From contig NZ_LNZB01000038.1 in NCBI RefSeq assembly GCF_001468085.1, positions 25,395-89,394 on the forward strand: 64,000 bases of DNA, in the 5' to 3' direction. The first letter of the stretch is position 1; each line of letters begins with the position of its first letter. Origin of the DNA: Legionella waltersii. GTDB taxonomy: Bacteria > Pseudomonadota > Gammaproteobacteria > Legionellales > Legionellaceae. Of this stretch, positions 9,202-18,374 are shown piece after piece. The position numbers and the translations under genes are program-made. The notes below the pieces were generated by a model, which was not told where the DNA came from, searched no databases, and worked only from the letters and a program-made list of their open reading frames with translations.

Positions 9202-10236
9202 AGCCATATCAATCACAAAACGATACTTTACATCCCCTTTCATTAAACGCTTATAAGCGTCATTTACCTCACTCATTTTGATCAGCTCAATATCAGCTGC
9301 AATGTTGTGTTGTGCGCAAAAGTCTAAAACCTCTTGTGTTTCTTTGATCCCACCAATTAACGAGCCACTGACCGTTAAACGATTTAAGATAACTGGCCCC
9401 ATAGCAACCTCTAATGGATCTGAAGGCAAACCTACTTGAGTAAATTGACCGTCCTTTTTAAGCAAACGCAAGTAGTTGTTAATGTCATGATTCGCCGAGA
9501 CCGTGTCCAAAATAAAGTCATAGTGATTATTTAATGATTTCATGCTGTTAGCGTCTGTGGATAAAACCACATCATTAGCACCTAAGCTCTTCGCTGCCTG
9601 TATTTTATCGGTTGACGTGGTAAATACTGTCACGTAGGCCCCCATGGCATGAGCGATTTTAACGGCCATATGTCCTAATCCCCCGAGACCTACTATCCCG
9701 ACTTTACTCAGTTTTCCAACTTTTGCTCTTTTTAGAGGGGAGTATGTGGTAATCCCTGCACATAATAAAGGCGCTGCTGCTGCAGGATCTAGAGCCTCAC
9801 TCACTTTTAAAACAAAATCTTGCTCAACCACTATGTATTTTGAATACCCACCATAAGTAAGCCCTCCTGAAATCAAATCCGGGCTGTTGTAGGTGAAAGT
9901 ACCACCCTCCAAGCAAAATTGTTCTTCATTTTGGGCGCAGTAATGACAATGTCGACACGAATTCACCATACAACCCACACCGACTAAATCTCCAACTTTA
10001 AATCGAGACACCTGAGAGCCAACACTTTTAACTCGTCCAACTATTTCATGACCTGGAACCATAGGATATTGGCTGCCAGCCCAATCATTGTTCACTTGAT
10101 GGAGATCCGAATGGCAGATCCCACAATACAAAATATCTATGGCTACATCTGTTTCTTTAGCAGCTCTGCGCTCGAATTCAAAACGCTCCAATAAAGAACC
10201 ACAAGCAAGTGCAGCATATCCAACGGTTTTTGTCAT
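9193..10236 (-). CDS. Zinc-dependent NAD(P) alcohol dehydrogenase (YahK/cinnamyl-alcohol type)
   Basis: A medium-chain dehydrogenase of 347 residues, full length for the family. Catalytic zinc ligands are visible as Cys38 in YCGICHSDLHQ and His63-Glu64 in GHEIVGRV. The structural zinc lobe Cys94, 97, 100 and 108 lies in NSCRHCHYCAQNEEQFC. The Rossmann motif VGIVGLGGLGHMAVKIAHA follows at about 182. It should interconvert alcohols and aldehydes in the cytosol, probably with NADPH as in YahK-like enzymes; the substrate is not inferable. It is a single gene, convergent with the CorC-like gene. Confidence 0.92.
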   Translation of the reverse strand: MTKTVGYAALACGSLLERFEFERRAAKETDVAIDILYCGICHSDLHQVNNDWAGSQYPMVPGHEIVGRVKSVGSQVSRFKVGDLVGVGCMVNSCRHCHYCAQNEEQFCLEGGTFTYNSPDLISGGLTYGGYSKYIVVEQDFVLKVSEALDPAAAAPLLCAGITTYSPLKRAKVGKLSKVGIVGLGGLGHMAVKIAHAMGAYVTVFTTSTDKIQAAKSLGANDVVLSTDANSMKSLNNHYDFILDTVSANHDINNYLRLLKKDGQFTQVGLPSDPLEVAMGPVILNRLTVSGSLIGGIKETQEVLDFCAQHNIAADIELIKMSEVNDAYKRLMKGDVKYRFVIDMASL

Positions 10237-10407
10237 TTTTCTTCCTTAATTCTAACTGTAGAGGACAACTAGGGGCATTACTGTTTGAAACTCAAATAAA
10301 TGCTAAATATCAATACTATAGTAAATAATACATAAAAAACAAATGTTCATTTATTATTCATTTTATTCTATAATTAACATTAGATACTGAAGAGCTTGAA
10401 TCACAAC

Positions 10408-10812
10408 ATGCATAAATTAATTGAACTGGAAGGAATAGGCCCAAAATACGCCGAGATGTTAAAGCGGGTTGGAATAGAAAGTCAGGACGATTTATTGCGT
10501 ACATGTAACAGTCGAAGAGGTCGCTTTAGAATTGCTGGCCTAACCGGAATTAGTCATAAACTCCTACTCAAATGGACTAATCAAGCTGATCTTGCACGCA
10601 TTAGTGGCATTGGCGAAGAGTATGCTGAGTTGTTAGAAAGAGTAGGGGTTGACTCCATTCCTGAGCTAGCGCATCGAAATCCTGAACAGCTTTATAGCTT
10701 TCTCAAAGAGAAAAACGATAAATTTCATTTTGTTCAGCATATTCCCGGCTTATCTCAGCTCATGATCTGGATTGAACAGGCAAAACAATTGCCCAGAGCC
10801 GTCTACCACTAA
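10408..10812 (+). CDS. Tandem helix-hairpin-helix (DUF4332-like) protein
   Basis: The small protein (134 residues) carries two helix-hairpin-helix-like repeats: LEGIGPKYAEMLKRVGI near residue 6 and ISGIGEEYAELLERVGVDSI near 66. Each is followed by a helix that reads as a lane of the DUF4332 fold. HhH motifs bind the DNA backbone non-specifically, so a nucleic-acid role is plausible but unproven. The start is uncertain: ATG at 10408 gives MHKLIELEGIG, while an in-frame TTG at 10396 adds four residues. No partner gene is evident. Confidence 0.75.
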   Translation: MHKLIELEGIGPKYAEMLKRVGIESQDDLLRTCNSRRGRFRIAGLTGISHKLLLKWTNQADLARISGIGEEYAELLERVGVDSIPELAHRNPEQLYSFLKEKNDKFHFVQHIPGLSQLMIWIEQAKQLPRAVYH

Positions 10813-10830
10813 CAGGACTTCCTGAAGGCA

Positions 10831-11241
10831 TTATGGTGTTTCCCTGTAGCCAAGAGCGACTAAAATACATGGACCTTTAGCAATCACGTTCACATGGTTA
10901 TCCAAACAATCTTGGATTGCTTTTTCACTTTCTGCCCCAGGCTGCATCCAGACATTCTTAATTCCTTTCTTAATGGCCTCAGAAACTACCTGCTCGGTTA
11001 TTGCGGGTGGGGTAATGATTGAAAGGCTGTTCACTTCTTCAGGCAGTTCACTCATTGTATGCACTACCCCTATACCTTCTATTGTTTTTTCCTTAGGGTT
11101 TAGTGGATATACAGTAAGGTTATGTTGTAGATAACAACGCAATACTTTATTCCCGTATTTATCACGATTGGTAGAAGCCCCAGCAACTGCAAATGCCTTG
11201 GACTTTAAAAACAAATCAACCTGCTCATTTCTAAACACCAT
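10831..11241 (-). CDS. CoA-binding domain protein (YccU-like)
   Basis: The 136-residue protein is a single Rossmann-type CoA-binding domain. It shows FAVAGASTNRDKYGNKVLR at the nucleotide loop, VYPLNPKEKTIEGIG, SLSIITPP, and a C-terminal WMQPGAESEKAI followed by GPCILV. The family (YccU/YnbB type) resembles the CoA-binding part of succinyl-CoA synthetase alpha and acetyl-CoA synthetases but lacks the catalytic domain. It binds CoA in vitro in several members and its physiological role is unclear. The length is normal. It is convergent with the HhH gene. Confidence 0.88.
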   Translation of the reverse strand: MVFRNEQVDLFLKSKAFAVAGASTNRDKYGNKVLRCYLQHNLTVYPLNPKEKTIEGIGVVHTMSELPEEVNSLSIITPPAITEQVVSEAIKKGIKNVWMQPGAESEKAIQDCLDNHVNVIAKGPCILVALGYRETP

Positions 11242-11269
11242 TGAATCTCCATATTGATTAATTCATAAA

Positions 11270-11362
11270 GGACTTACGCAACCCCCAAGATCGAGGCAAA
11301 AATAAATGGTTTTAAAATCTATTTTTCACGAAGAGATTGGTTTTTTTAGTAAGCACTGTCCT
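11270..11362. repeat. MITE-like element, family C, shortened copy
   Basis: The left end GGACTTACGCA runs into CCCCAAGATCGAGGCAAAAAT. The right end carries the inverted equivalent (ATTTTTCACGAAGAGATTGG then AGTAAG). It matches the longer copies at 29717 and 47123 but lacks the central part. There is no coding capacity. Confidence 0.6.
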
Positions 11363-11417
11363 ATTTACACATATCTTTGGGATATTAGGCAATTGTTATT
11401 CTCTGTAAAAAGGGTAA

Positions 11418-11790
11418 ATCCGCTCCCTCACGGCTGAGGAATCGACTCATTTTTTAAATGGGGCATTTATACCCAAGGTCGGATGCTTCGCCGAATGGCG
11501 CTGCCTCAAGCGGTGTCATTAGGTTCTTCTATCCAGCCCGCATCAGTCCGCTTGCTGACGCGCGCGGCTCGGTTCCTTCTTTGGTGTCTGAATCAAATCC
11601 TAGTCACAGCAGCAGGGAGTGAACCGAGCCGCGCGCGTCAGCAAGCGGATACGGAACTATCCGCTTTCACAAATGACGCCGCTTAAGGCGGCACCATTCG
11701 GAGAAGCGCCGGACCTATGCTTACTGACCATCAGAGATGAGATTAGTTAGGAGTCGACTCCCCAGCTCTCACGGTCGCGGCTCGGTTTGC
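11418..11790. repeat. Composite palindromic repeat, family B, copy 2
   Basis: This repeat occupies most of the roughly 600-base gap between the CoA-binding and PEBP genes. The order of modules is CCGCTCCCTCACGGCTGAGG, a box with CTTCGCCGAATGGCGCTGCC, CGCTTGCTGACGCGCGCGG, then the mirror-image modules (GAGCCGCGCGCGTCAGCAAG, GCCGCTTAAGGCGGCACC) and a terminal CTCACGGTCGCGGCTCGG. The whole element is an imperfect palindrome. Its left part is nearly identical to the copy at 27799, and its right half is the reverse complement of the copy at 5021. A degenerate family D palindrome follows at 11797-11828. Confidence 0.8.
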
Positions 11791-11851
11791 TTTGAATGGG
11801 GACGGACCATAGAGGGTGCTGTCTCCATCCTTGCCTTTCTCATAAAAAGCA

Positions 11852-12358
11852 TTACTTCTGATAAAGACCGACCAAGACTGCGTTCTCAATCACATGACCT
11901 GTTATAGCGTCCAGAACATCGTTTGTGGCTGTACCATTCTGCTGATCTAATACAGTGTCTAGGGCATAAAGAGTGAAAACATAACGATGAGCGCCTAAGT
12001 TTGGACATGGACCCTGATAAATCGCATTATTCCAACTATTGAGAGCCGTTGCTGCGCCTTGGGGTATAGCAGTCCCTTCCTCTAACTTGTTCACAGAGGG
12101 CGGGATATTAAACAAAATCCAATGGGTCCAAAGTCCATTTGGTGCATCGGGATCATTAACGACCAAAGCAAGCGATTTAGTATTAGGTGGCACACCTTGC
12201 CAGTTCAATGGAGGAGAAACATTAGTCCCGGCACAAGTAAATTGAGCTGGGATCATGCTGTTTGATTGAAAAGATGGGCTTTCTAAAGTGAAATTTCCTG
12301 CAAGGGCATTAAACTGTATCATGCCTAGAATTATTACTAGTAAACTGTTGCGTCTCAT
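11852..12358 (-). CDS. YbhB/YbcL-type phosphatidylethanolamine-binding (PEBP) protein, secreted
   Basis: The 168-residue protein has a signal peptide (basic RRNS, hydrophobic LLVIILGMIQFNALA, cleavage near residue 20) and a complete PEBP fold. DPDAPNGLWTHWILFNIP is the family signature, and GPCPNLGAHRYVFTLYALD is the second conserved block. Bacterial YbhB/YbcL proteins bind small anionic ligands and are related to eukaryotic Raf kinase inhibitor protein. The family name does not mean it acts on a kinase in bacteria. The signal sequence places this one in the periplasm or outside. Confidence 0.9.
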   Translation of the reverse strand: MRRNSLLVIILGMIQFNALAGNFTLESPSFQSNSMIPAQFTCAGTNVSPPLNWQGVPPNTKSLALVVNDPDAPNGLWTHWILFNIPPSVNKLEEGTAIPQGAATALNSWNNAIYQGPCPNLGAHRYVFTLYALDTVLDQQNGTATNDVLDAITGHVIENAVLVGLYQK

Positions 12359-12544
12359 TGTGTTATTCCAAATAGAGGATTCCTGAATTAATTATGACAA
12401 AACTTACGAAAAACGCCCAATCTTGTCGTTAAAAACTGATTTGGAAGCCCTTTATGAGTTTGTTATTTTTGGCAAGGACATAGAGACTTGATATGCTTGC
12501 GTTATTCATAGTGACTTAGAAAAGAAAATGGGTTGAGACGATCA

Positions 12545-14230
12545 ATGAAAAAAAATCTTATGTATTCACTCGTATTTTTTAGCTTAGCGGTCTGTGCGAA
12601 TCAACAAGTGTTGGTTTTATCTGGAGGAGATAACCCTGGATTAAATCACTTTTCTCAATATCTACAAACTAAAACCCTTTATGAGCACTTATTGACTCGA
12701 TTTGAACCAAGCACAGTAAGCTTGTTTTTTGGGGGAGGTAATACTCTTAGCTCGGAAATGTTGCCCTTTGATGTGCATAGGCTCATTGGCAGTGACGAGA
12801 ATAAGCAAGATAAGATGCTAACTGGGATCATTGCAAATAATCATCAAGCCAATAAACCCAATGTAATTGCTTATTTTTTAAAGGATAAAATTCAAAAAAG
12901 TTCGACAACGGACCGCTTTTATTTGTTCGTGAGTGATCATGGAATGCCTCATGGATTTCTTGAAGATAAAAGTGCTAATGAATACGGAAACAATTGCATT
13001 GATCTGTGGCATTACCAAAAGCCCTTTATCAATAATTTCACGGACGCTCAAAATTTTAGTAACACGTGTTTATCTAAAAATGAATTATCCTCGTTACTCT
13101 CATTAGTTCCCAGTAAGCATGTGGTTTTCGTAATGTCTCAATGCTATTCAGGAGGTTTTCACCAATTGTCGGTATCATTCAAAGAGGGATATCCAAAGGC
13201 GAATCCAGCAATTTGTGGATTTACTTCTACAAACGATGACCATTACGCCAGTGGGTGTACTGCTGATGCAAATGGGGATACTTATCAGGGTTATGAGCGG
13301 TCATTCACGGAGTGGTACACGGGTTTTAGTGTTATTGACGGTAAAAAAATTCGAGAGCCTGCAAAGAGCATTTTGGCTGCTCATCAATCAGCAATTTTAG
13401 AGGATATGACTGTTGATATTCCACTCAGTACTTCGGACTATTATTTATTGCAATGGGCACATTTGTTTGCTGCAAATCATCTGAAATCACGTTTGGATCA
13501 GTATGATGAGAAGGCGATCAAAACCATTTTCTTCAATTATAAAAAAGAAATTGCTTCTTTAAAGAACCAAGATCTTGCTCAATTCGTTCAGTTGGCAAAA
13601 GATTCTGAGAATAAGATTATCCAACACATGCCTGAGGCGAAGAGTTTTGTGTCCCTGTCATTGGAGGAGCAAAAGAAGAAAATAAGTACTCTAGAAGATC
13701 ACTTACAGGATCAAGGTAAAGAATTAGAGACTCTTTGGGATGGCATGATGAATCTTAGCCTTCAGATTATTTTTCCAAGTTGGAAAATCGCAGTGGAGCA
13801 ATCAAATGCAAACGTGTTGAACGAGAAACAATCCACTTTTGAAAAAGAACTGTATCAAACCCTTGTCGACAAGCATTTGTATCAACATCCCTATCAATTT
13901 GATATGTATTATCTGCAGTACTTATCTGCAAAGAAAAATGATCCAGATCTAATTGCTTACCACAAGGATAGAAATGCCATTATTTTAGATTGGGCGTTAA
14001 AGAATAAAAATGATTCTCTTGCCAATGCGATTACTAGTTTTGAGTTGCTCGATAAGAAGCAACAGGCTTTGGTTGAAATGATTTCGGAAAAAGAGAAGGA
14101 AAAGCAATGGTTAAATAGGGTGTATACCTACAATCAGATTATTGCTGCTTGGGTTACTTTGCTTACTGTACAAGATAAACAAGCATTAGAGGAGCTTGCG
14201 GGTCTATTACATTGCCAGCGCGTTAGCTAG
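12545..14230 (+). CDS. Secreted clan CD-like (caspase/legumain-type) cysteine peptidase candidate
   Basis: The 561-residue protein has a signal peptide (MKKNLMYSLVFFSLAVCA) and then VLVLSGG, the first strand of a Rossmann-like peptidase core. FYLFVSDHGMPHG contains candidate catalytic His132, and VVFVMSQCYSGGFH contains candidate Cys200. This His-Gly followed by a Cys after a hydrophobic strand is the clan CD signature (legumain C13, caspase C14, gingipain). The C-terminal half (residues about 330-480) is helical and charged, probably coiled coil. I infer a secreted cysteine peptidase; the substrate is unknown. ATG at 12545 is chosen over an in-frame TTG at 12533. The 3' end overlaps a decayed HTH gene. 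Confidence 0.68.
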   Translation: MKKNLMYSLVFFSLAVCANQQVLVLSGGDNPGLNHFSQYLQTKTLYEHLLTRFEPSTVSLFFGGGNTLSSEMLPFDVHRLIGSDENKQDKMLTGIIANNHQANKPNVIAYFLKDKIQKSSTTDRFYLFVSDHGMPHGFLEDKSANEYGNNCIDLWHYQKPFINNFTDAQNFSNTCLSKNELSSLLSLVPSKHVVFVMSQCYSGGFHQLSVSFKEGYPKANPAICGFTSTNDDHYASGCTADANGDTYQGYERSFTEWYTGFSVIDGKKIREPAKSILAAHQSAILEDMTVDIPLSTSDYYLLQWAHLFAANHLKSRLDQYDEKAIKTIFFNYKKEIASLKNQDLAQFVQLAKDSENKIIQHMPEAKSFVSLSLEEQKKKISTLEDHLQDQGKELETLWDGMMNLSLQIIFPSWKIAVEQSNANVLNEKQSTFEKELYQTLVDKHLYQHPYQFDMYYLQYLSAKKNDPDLIAYHKDRNAIILDWALKNKNDSLANAITSFELLDKKQQALVEMISEKEKEKQWLNRVYTYNQIIAAWVTLLTVQDKQALEELAGLLHCQRVS

Positions 14231-14470
14231 AGGTTTTAGCTCATCGATTGATTGATGATTGGCACTTTTTATCCGTTTCCTCAAGGTCGCTTCTCGGTCA
14301 GCGCGGAGCAAATCCGAGTCGCGACTGTGAGGGGCACAAACTGACTTCACTCTCTCTAAAATCGTTCGTAGGCTCACGCCTAAAGTATCTGCTAGGTGTT
14401 GCCCACTGACAGCATAGCGGGGTTGCCGCAACAGCTGAATAAGAGCTAAAAGTCGGCGGGCTTGTGACAA
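14207..14470 (-). pseudogene. Truncated YafY-type HTH regulator fragment
   Basis: The first 40 residues (SQARRLLALIQLLRQPRYAV, then SGQHLADTLGVSLRT) match the N-terminal winged helix-turn-helix of YafY/WYL transcriptional regulators, which are normally about 230 residues long. After that the frame leaves the family and runs through a GC-rich inverted repeat of family A (14271-14334). No wing, linker or WYL domain remains. The start is TTG and no ribosome-binding site is visible. This is best read as a 3'-truncated gene whose break coincides with a repeat; it may also overlap the end of the peptidase gene. Confidence 0.7.
14271..14334. repeat. Family A palindrome (degenerate) inside HTH remnant
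   Basis: Left arm CCTCAAGGTCGCTTCTCGG pairs with right arm CCGAGTCGCGACTGTGAGG around a 17-base loop. The arms are diverged relatives of the GC-rich stem at 18469-18542 and of the ends of the family B elements. Confidence 0.6.
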
Positions 14471-14483
14471 TGGTTTAACCTTT

Positions 14484-15707
14484 TCACATCGTATTAGACA
14501 CTGTAGACCTTATTTCGTTTATTTGAACCTGGTGTTGTTTAAAGAATGATGGTTTTAAGCCTTGGACCTTCTCTTTTTCGGTGCCTAAGTTATCTTTGAT
14601 GCATTGAATAATGACCGGGTTATTGTATTTTGAGGCTATTTCCATCACTTTATCAACTTGTTCCTTCTTGATATCGCTCGGAGAGCAAAACTGAAAGCAA
14701 CGTTTAACTAAATCAATATCGTCAGTAGGGATGGCTAAGAGCATCAATCCAATGAATATTTCATTTGATCTTTGATCTTGGCTTAATTCAGTTAGATTTT
14801 CATTGATCATTTTCACCGCTTGCTTTTTCGCATGTTCAAGTGCTGGCAATAAAAACGCATCGTCATCGATGGCTGATAGAATGTCTGTTTCTAATTCTTT
14901 GATGAATTTGAATGGATCAATATTTTGTTTTACAGATTGATTGAGCATTTCATAAATGGAATAGGCTACCGAACTAGCCAGTGCCGCCAGTGCATCATTA
15001 TCGTTTGTTCTCCAGGTATATGATTCGGCTCCCTTTCTAAGTTCTTTTAGAGTAGGTACTATAGGAATTAAAGCACGGTTACCCATATCCGATACAACAT
15101 CCCAAAACATATATCTTACTACTGGTGGCTGTTCGGGATTTGCAGATAACTCGAAGCAGAGGTGTTGGCTATCGTCATTGCTTTGAAGTGCTGAAACGGG
15201 CAATGAGAACGTATAAGCAGTGGCGTATTCATCAATAAACTTCTTAAACACCTCGCGAACAAATTGTTTGTCCTTAAACTTGTCCCTCATAGCCATAAAA
15301 TCTGGAGGGGTCCCTATGATGCGCTGATCTCCTTTGGGGTTATGGATAACGATGGATTCCTCTTTACAAAGGTTTTCAAAATCTGTTGTGGTAAGTGCTT
15401 TGATGGTATAGGTTGGTTTATTGGGCGCACTAATGTCTATTGAAACCAGCTCAAATTGCTGAGTTTTCATTCCCAACTTGGTCATTTCATCGAGAAAGTA
15501 TTTTTCAGCTTCAATTTTACTATTCCAATCGTCTTCACTTCTCCATTTGTTTGGAATAAAGAAACAAAGTTTTTCATCTTTGATCTTAAATACTCTCTTT
15601 TCAGAACCTTCTCCGATTTTTTCCCAATCTGATGGCTTATAGGATTTGCCGTTTATAACCAATGTGGCCTCTTTTTCATAAAAAAAACATTTTAACCATT
15701 CACGCAT
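14484..15707 (-). CDS. Kinase-like effector candidate
   Basis: The 407-residue soluble protein starts MREWLKCFFYEKEA after an AGAGG site. An in-frame TTG 60 bases upstream is less likely. Residues 31-42 (IGEGSEKRVFKI) form a glycine-rich loop like that of protein kinases. However, the following strand (KLCFFIPNKW) lacks an obvious ATP lysine, and I see only a weak catalytic-loop candidate (FWDVVSDMGN). The C-terminal third is helical and may be an all-alpha repeat region. It is probably a diverged kinase-fold Dot/Icm effector; activity is uncertain. The gene stands alone, divergent from the MFS transporter gene. Confidence 0.5.
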   Translation of the reverse strand: MREWLKCFFYEKEATLVINGKSYKPSDWEKIGEGSEKRVFKIKDEKLCFFIPNKWRSEDDWNSKIEAEKYFLDEMTKLGMKTQQFELVSIDISAPNKPTYTIKALTTTDFENLCKEESIVIHNPKGDQRIIGTPPDFMAMRDKFKDKQFVREVFKKFIDEYATAYTFSLPVSALQSNDDSQHLCFELSANPEQPPVVRYMFWDVVSDMGNRALIPIVPTLKELRKGAESYTWRTNDNDALAALASSVAYSIYEMLNQSVKQNIDPFKFIKELETDILSAIDDDAFLLPALEHAKKQAVKMINENLTELSQDQRSNEIFIGLMLLAIPTDDIDLVKRCFQFCSPSDIKKEQVDKVMEIASKYNNPVIIQCIKDNLGTEKEKVQGLKPSFFKQHQVQINEIRSTVSNTM

Positions 15708-15864
15708 TGTAGGACCTCTGTTCACAAAAAGACTAAACAAGGGCCATATTGTACTCAAGGTATTCAATTTGACTAGAGGTTAATATGGAAACTGTGGCTT
15801 GCCATTTACGCACGAATTCATTTAGGATAGTGATTTTCCAGCTTCTAGCAGTGTATAGGGAATC

Positions 15865-17154
15865 ATGATCAAGACAGCCAACTCAGTAAGAACCATGTCC
15901 GCTATTTGTATTGGCAATGCAATGGAATGGTATGATTTTATGATCTTTAACTACTTACTGCTCTTTATAGCCCAAGCCTATTTCCCAAGTCAAAACGATA
16001 TACACTCGTTGCTGGCTACGATGATTAGCTCTGGGGTCGCTTTAGTAGTTAGGCCTATTGGAGGCATCCTACTGGGGGCCTGGGCCGATAAGCGTGGTCA
16101 TCATAAAGCACTGATGTTGGTTTTTTATCTAATGACAGTTGCCACCGCTTTGATTACGTTGACACCCACTTACGCGAAAATTGGCATCATAGCTACTGTT
16201 CTACTTGTTGGAGCACGTTTGTTGCAAGGATTAGCAACGGGTGGAGAATTTGGTATCGCAAGCTCATTATTGGCTGCATTAGCTCCCATGAATAAGAAAG
16301 GGTTGTACACATCATTGCAAATGGTAGGGCAATTACTTGCTTTAATTCTAGGTTCTTCCTTATGTTTCCTATTAACAATGACCTGCAGTGAGGAGGTTCT
16401 CTATCAGTATGCCTGGCGCCTTCCTTTTGCTTTTGGCTTGGTCATCTTACCCATTGCTTGGGTTTTAAGAAGGCAACTGCAAAATCAAGGTTTTTGGAGG
16501 AGTATGAAACCAAAATCCGTTGCCTTATTGCCTTTAATTCGAAGACAAAAGGGTACTTTGGTCATTGGCCTAGGATTGGTGATTGGTTGCACTGGTTCGG
16601 TATACACGTTATTCAGTTATATGCCTGTGTTTGGTAAGAAGTATTTGCACTTTACACTGTGGCAAGCGTATTTAGGTCCTTTAGTTGGGACAACCATTAG
16701 TGCCCTTTTAATCCCTGCATTCGGTGCTTTATCCGATAAGATAGGAAAAAAACAAATTCTTGTTATATCCCTCACAGTTTATCTTAGTCTTATTTTTCCT
16801 TTGTTATCGATGCTCAACTCCAATCCAAGCACAGAAATATTGGTTTTGGTGGAATCGATTTTAGCCTTATGTATAGCGGCTTACTTTGGTGTTTTTACCA
16901 GTGTATTGAGCAACTTATTTCCAGAAGAAGGTCGTTCCACCTGTTTGGCGATTAGCTACAACCTAGGCGTCATGTTGTTTGGTGGCTTTGCGCCTTTCGT
17001 GATAACGGCATTGATTGAGTATACTAAAAACCCCATGATATTTACCTATTATTTGATGCTTGCTGTTTCCATTAGTTTGTTTGCCTCTTTGTTTTATAAA
17101 GAAGGGAAGCAGGTGGCAAAAGAGCCTCAATTAGTGGACGTATTGGCTGTATAA
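15865..17154 (+). CDS. MFS transporter, metabolite:H+ symporter type
   Basis: This 429-residue protein has 12 membrane segments and the sugar-porter-like loop GAWADKRGHHKALML between helices 2 and 3. N-terminal GNAMEWYDFMIFNYL and the LLQGLATGGEFGIASSLL region are typical of the metabolite:H+ symporter (ProP/KgtP-like) MFS family. It would import an organic solute or acid with protons across the inner membrane. A good AGGGAATC site precedes the ATG. It is 16 bases upstream of argE in the same direction, so the two are probably one operon and the substrate may feed the deacetylase. Confidence 0.85.
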   Translation: MIKTANSVRTMSAICIGNAMEWYDFMIFNYLLLFIAQAYFPSQNDIHSLLATMISSGVALVVRPIGGILLGAWADKRGHHKALMLVFYLMTVATALITLTPTYAKIGIIATVLLVGARLLQGLATGGEFGIASSLLAALAPMNKKGLYTSLQMVGQLLALILGSSLCFLLTMTCSEEVLYQYAWRLPFAFGLVILPIAWVLRRQLQNQGFWRSMKPKSVALLPLIRRQKGTLVIGLGLVIGCTGSVYTLFSYMPVFGKKYLHFTLWQAYLGPLVGTTISALLIPAFGALSDKIGKKQILVISLTVYLSLIFPLLSMLNSNPSTEILVLVESILALCIAAYFGVFTSVLSNLFPEEGRSTCLAISYNLGVMLFGGFAPFVITALIEYTKNPMIFTYYLMLAVSISLFASLFYKEGKQVAKEPQLVDVLAV

Positions 17155-17170
17155 ATATACAAGGAAAACG

Positions 17171-18337
17171 ATGACAACTCTTGATTGGTTAAAGAAACTA
17201 ATTGCCTTTGATACAACATCTCGTTATTCAAATTTAGATTTGATAAATTATCTGGCGAATGCTCTTGAGGAGCATGCGATCAAACCTATTCTTATTCATG
17301 ACAGTAAGGAACCTAAGGCTAACTTATTAGCGAGTATTCCTGGAAAAGACGGTGGTGTTGAAGGAGGAATCGTTCTTTCAGGGCATACCGATGTAGTTCC
17401 TGTTGACGGACAAGATTGGGCTAGTAATCCATTTGAAGCAACCCTACGAGGGGGGGTTGTTTATGGGCGCGGAACTTGTGATATGAAAGGTTTCATTGCA
17501 GTGGTAATGGCCTTGCTTCCGCAAATTAAAACCATGAATTTAGAGTATCCAGTGCATTTTGCCTTTTCTTACGATGAGGAAATTGGTTGTTTAGGAGCAC
17601 CTTCTCTTATTGATAAAATCATAGAGCTTAATTATCACCCCAAAGCCTGTATTGTTGGGGAGCCTACCTCGATGAAACCTGTGATTGGCCATAAGGGAAA
17701 GCAATCCTATCGTTGTCAAATTCATGGGGTGGCTGCACATTCCTCATTGGTCAATCAAGGTTGTAATGCCATTGAGCACGCAGCAAGTTTTATCACCTAT
17801 TTGCGTGATATGGCTAAACACTATCAGTTGTATGGAGAAAAGGATTCCTCTTATGACGTTCCTTACACAACAATAACAACGAATTTAATTAAAGGTGGAA
17901 ATGCTTACAATACTATTCCCAGTTTATGCGAGTTTATTTTTGAGTTTAGAAATCTGGCAACGGACGACTCGGATTTAATTCATCAGAAAATCACCTCTTT
18001 CGTAGATGATCATCTTTTGCCTGAAATGCAGGCTGAACAAAGTGAGGTTGAAGTGATTCTGGATACGATCGCAAAAGCTCCTGGTTTAGAAACTGAGCTT
18101 TCAGAACCTTTAGTTCAAGCAGCTCAGTCCCTATGTCAAAGTGACGAAGTATTAAAAGTAGCTTATGCCACTGAGGCTGGACTGTTTCAGCAGGCACAAA
18201 TTCCAACTATCGTTTGTGGACCTGGGAGTATTGAGCAGGCGCATAGGGCTGATGAATTTGTTAGTTTGGATCAGTTGGCTCGATGTGAGAGGTTTATTGT
18301 GGATATGTTGATGCATCCTTTGGTAGTCGTGGGGTAA
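17171..18337 (+). CDS. argE: Acetylornithine deacetylase (M20 family)
   Basis: This 388-residue metallopeptidase-type enzyme would hydrolyse N-acetylornithine to ornithine and acetate in arginine synthesis. Metal-binding motifs are visible: LSGHTDVVPVDGQDW (His and downstream Asp), YGRGTCDMKGF (bridging Asp) and SYDEEIGCLG (catalytic Glu pair). The dimerisation domain includes HKGKQSYRCQIHGVAAHSS. Length and motif order fit ArgE rather than DapE, although M20 substrate calls by eye are not certain. AAGGAAAACG gives the ribosome-binding site. It follows the MFS gene by 16 bases; downstream lie three hairpins that could terminate transcription. Confidence 0.85.
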   Translation: MTTLDWLKKLIAFDTTSRYSNLDLINYLANALEEHAIKPILIHDSKEPKANLLASIPGKDGGVEGGIVLSGHTDVVPVDGQDWASNPFEATLRGGVVYGRGTCDMKGFIAVVMALLPQIKTMNLEYPVHFAFSYDEEIGCLGAPSLIDKIIELNYHPKACIVGEPTSMKPVIGHKGKQSYRCQIHGVAAHSSLVNQGCNAIEHAASFITYLRDMAKHYQLYGEKDSSYDVPYTTITTNLIKGGNAYNTIPSLCEFIFEFRNLATDDSDLIHQKITSFVDDHLLPEMQAEQSEVEVILDTIAKAPGLETELSEPLVQAAQSLCQSDEVLKVAYATEAGLFQQAQIPTIVCGPGSIEQAHRADEFVSLDQLARCERFIVDMLMHPLVVVG

Positions 18338-18374
18338 ATTTAAGATCTGGTAGCAAGATGCAGAGCAAGATGCA

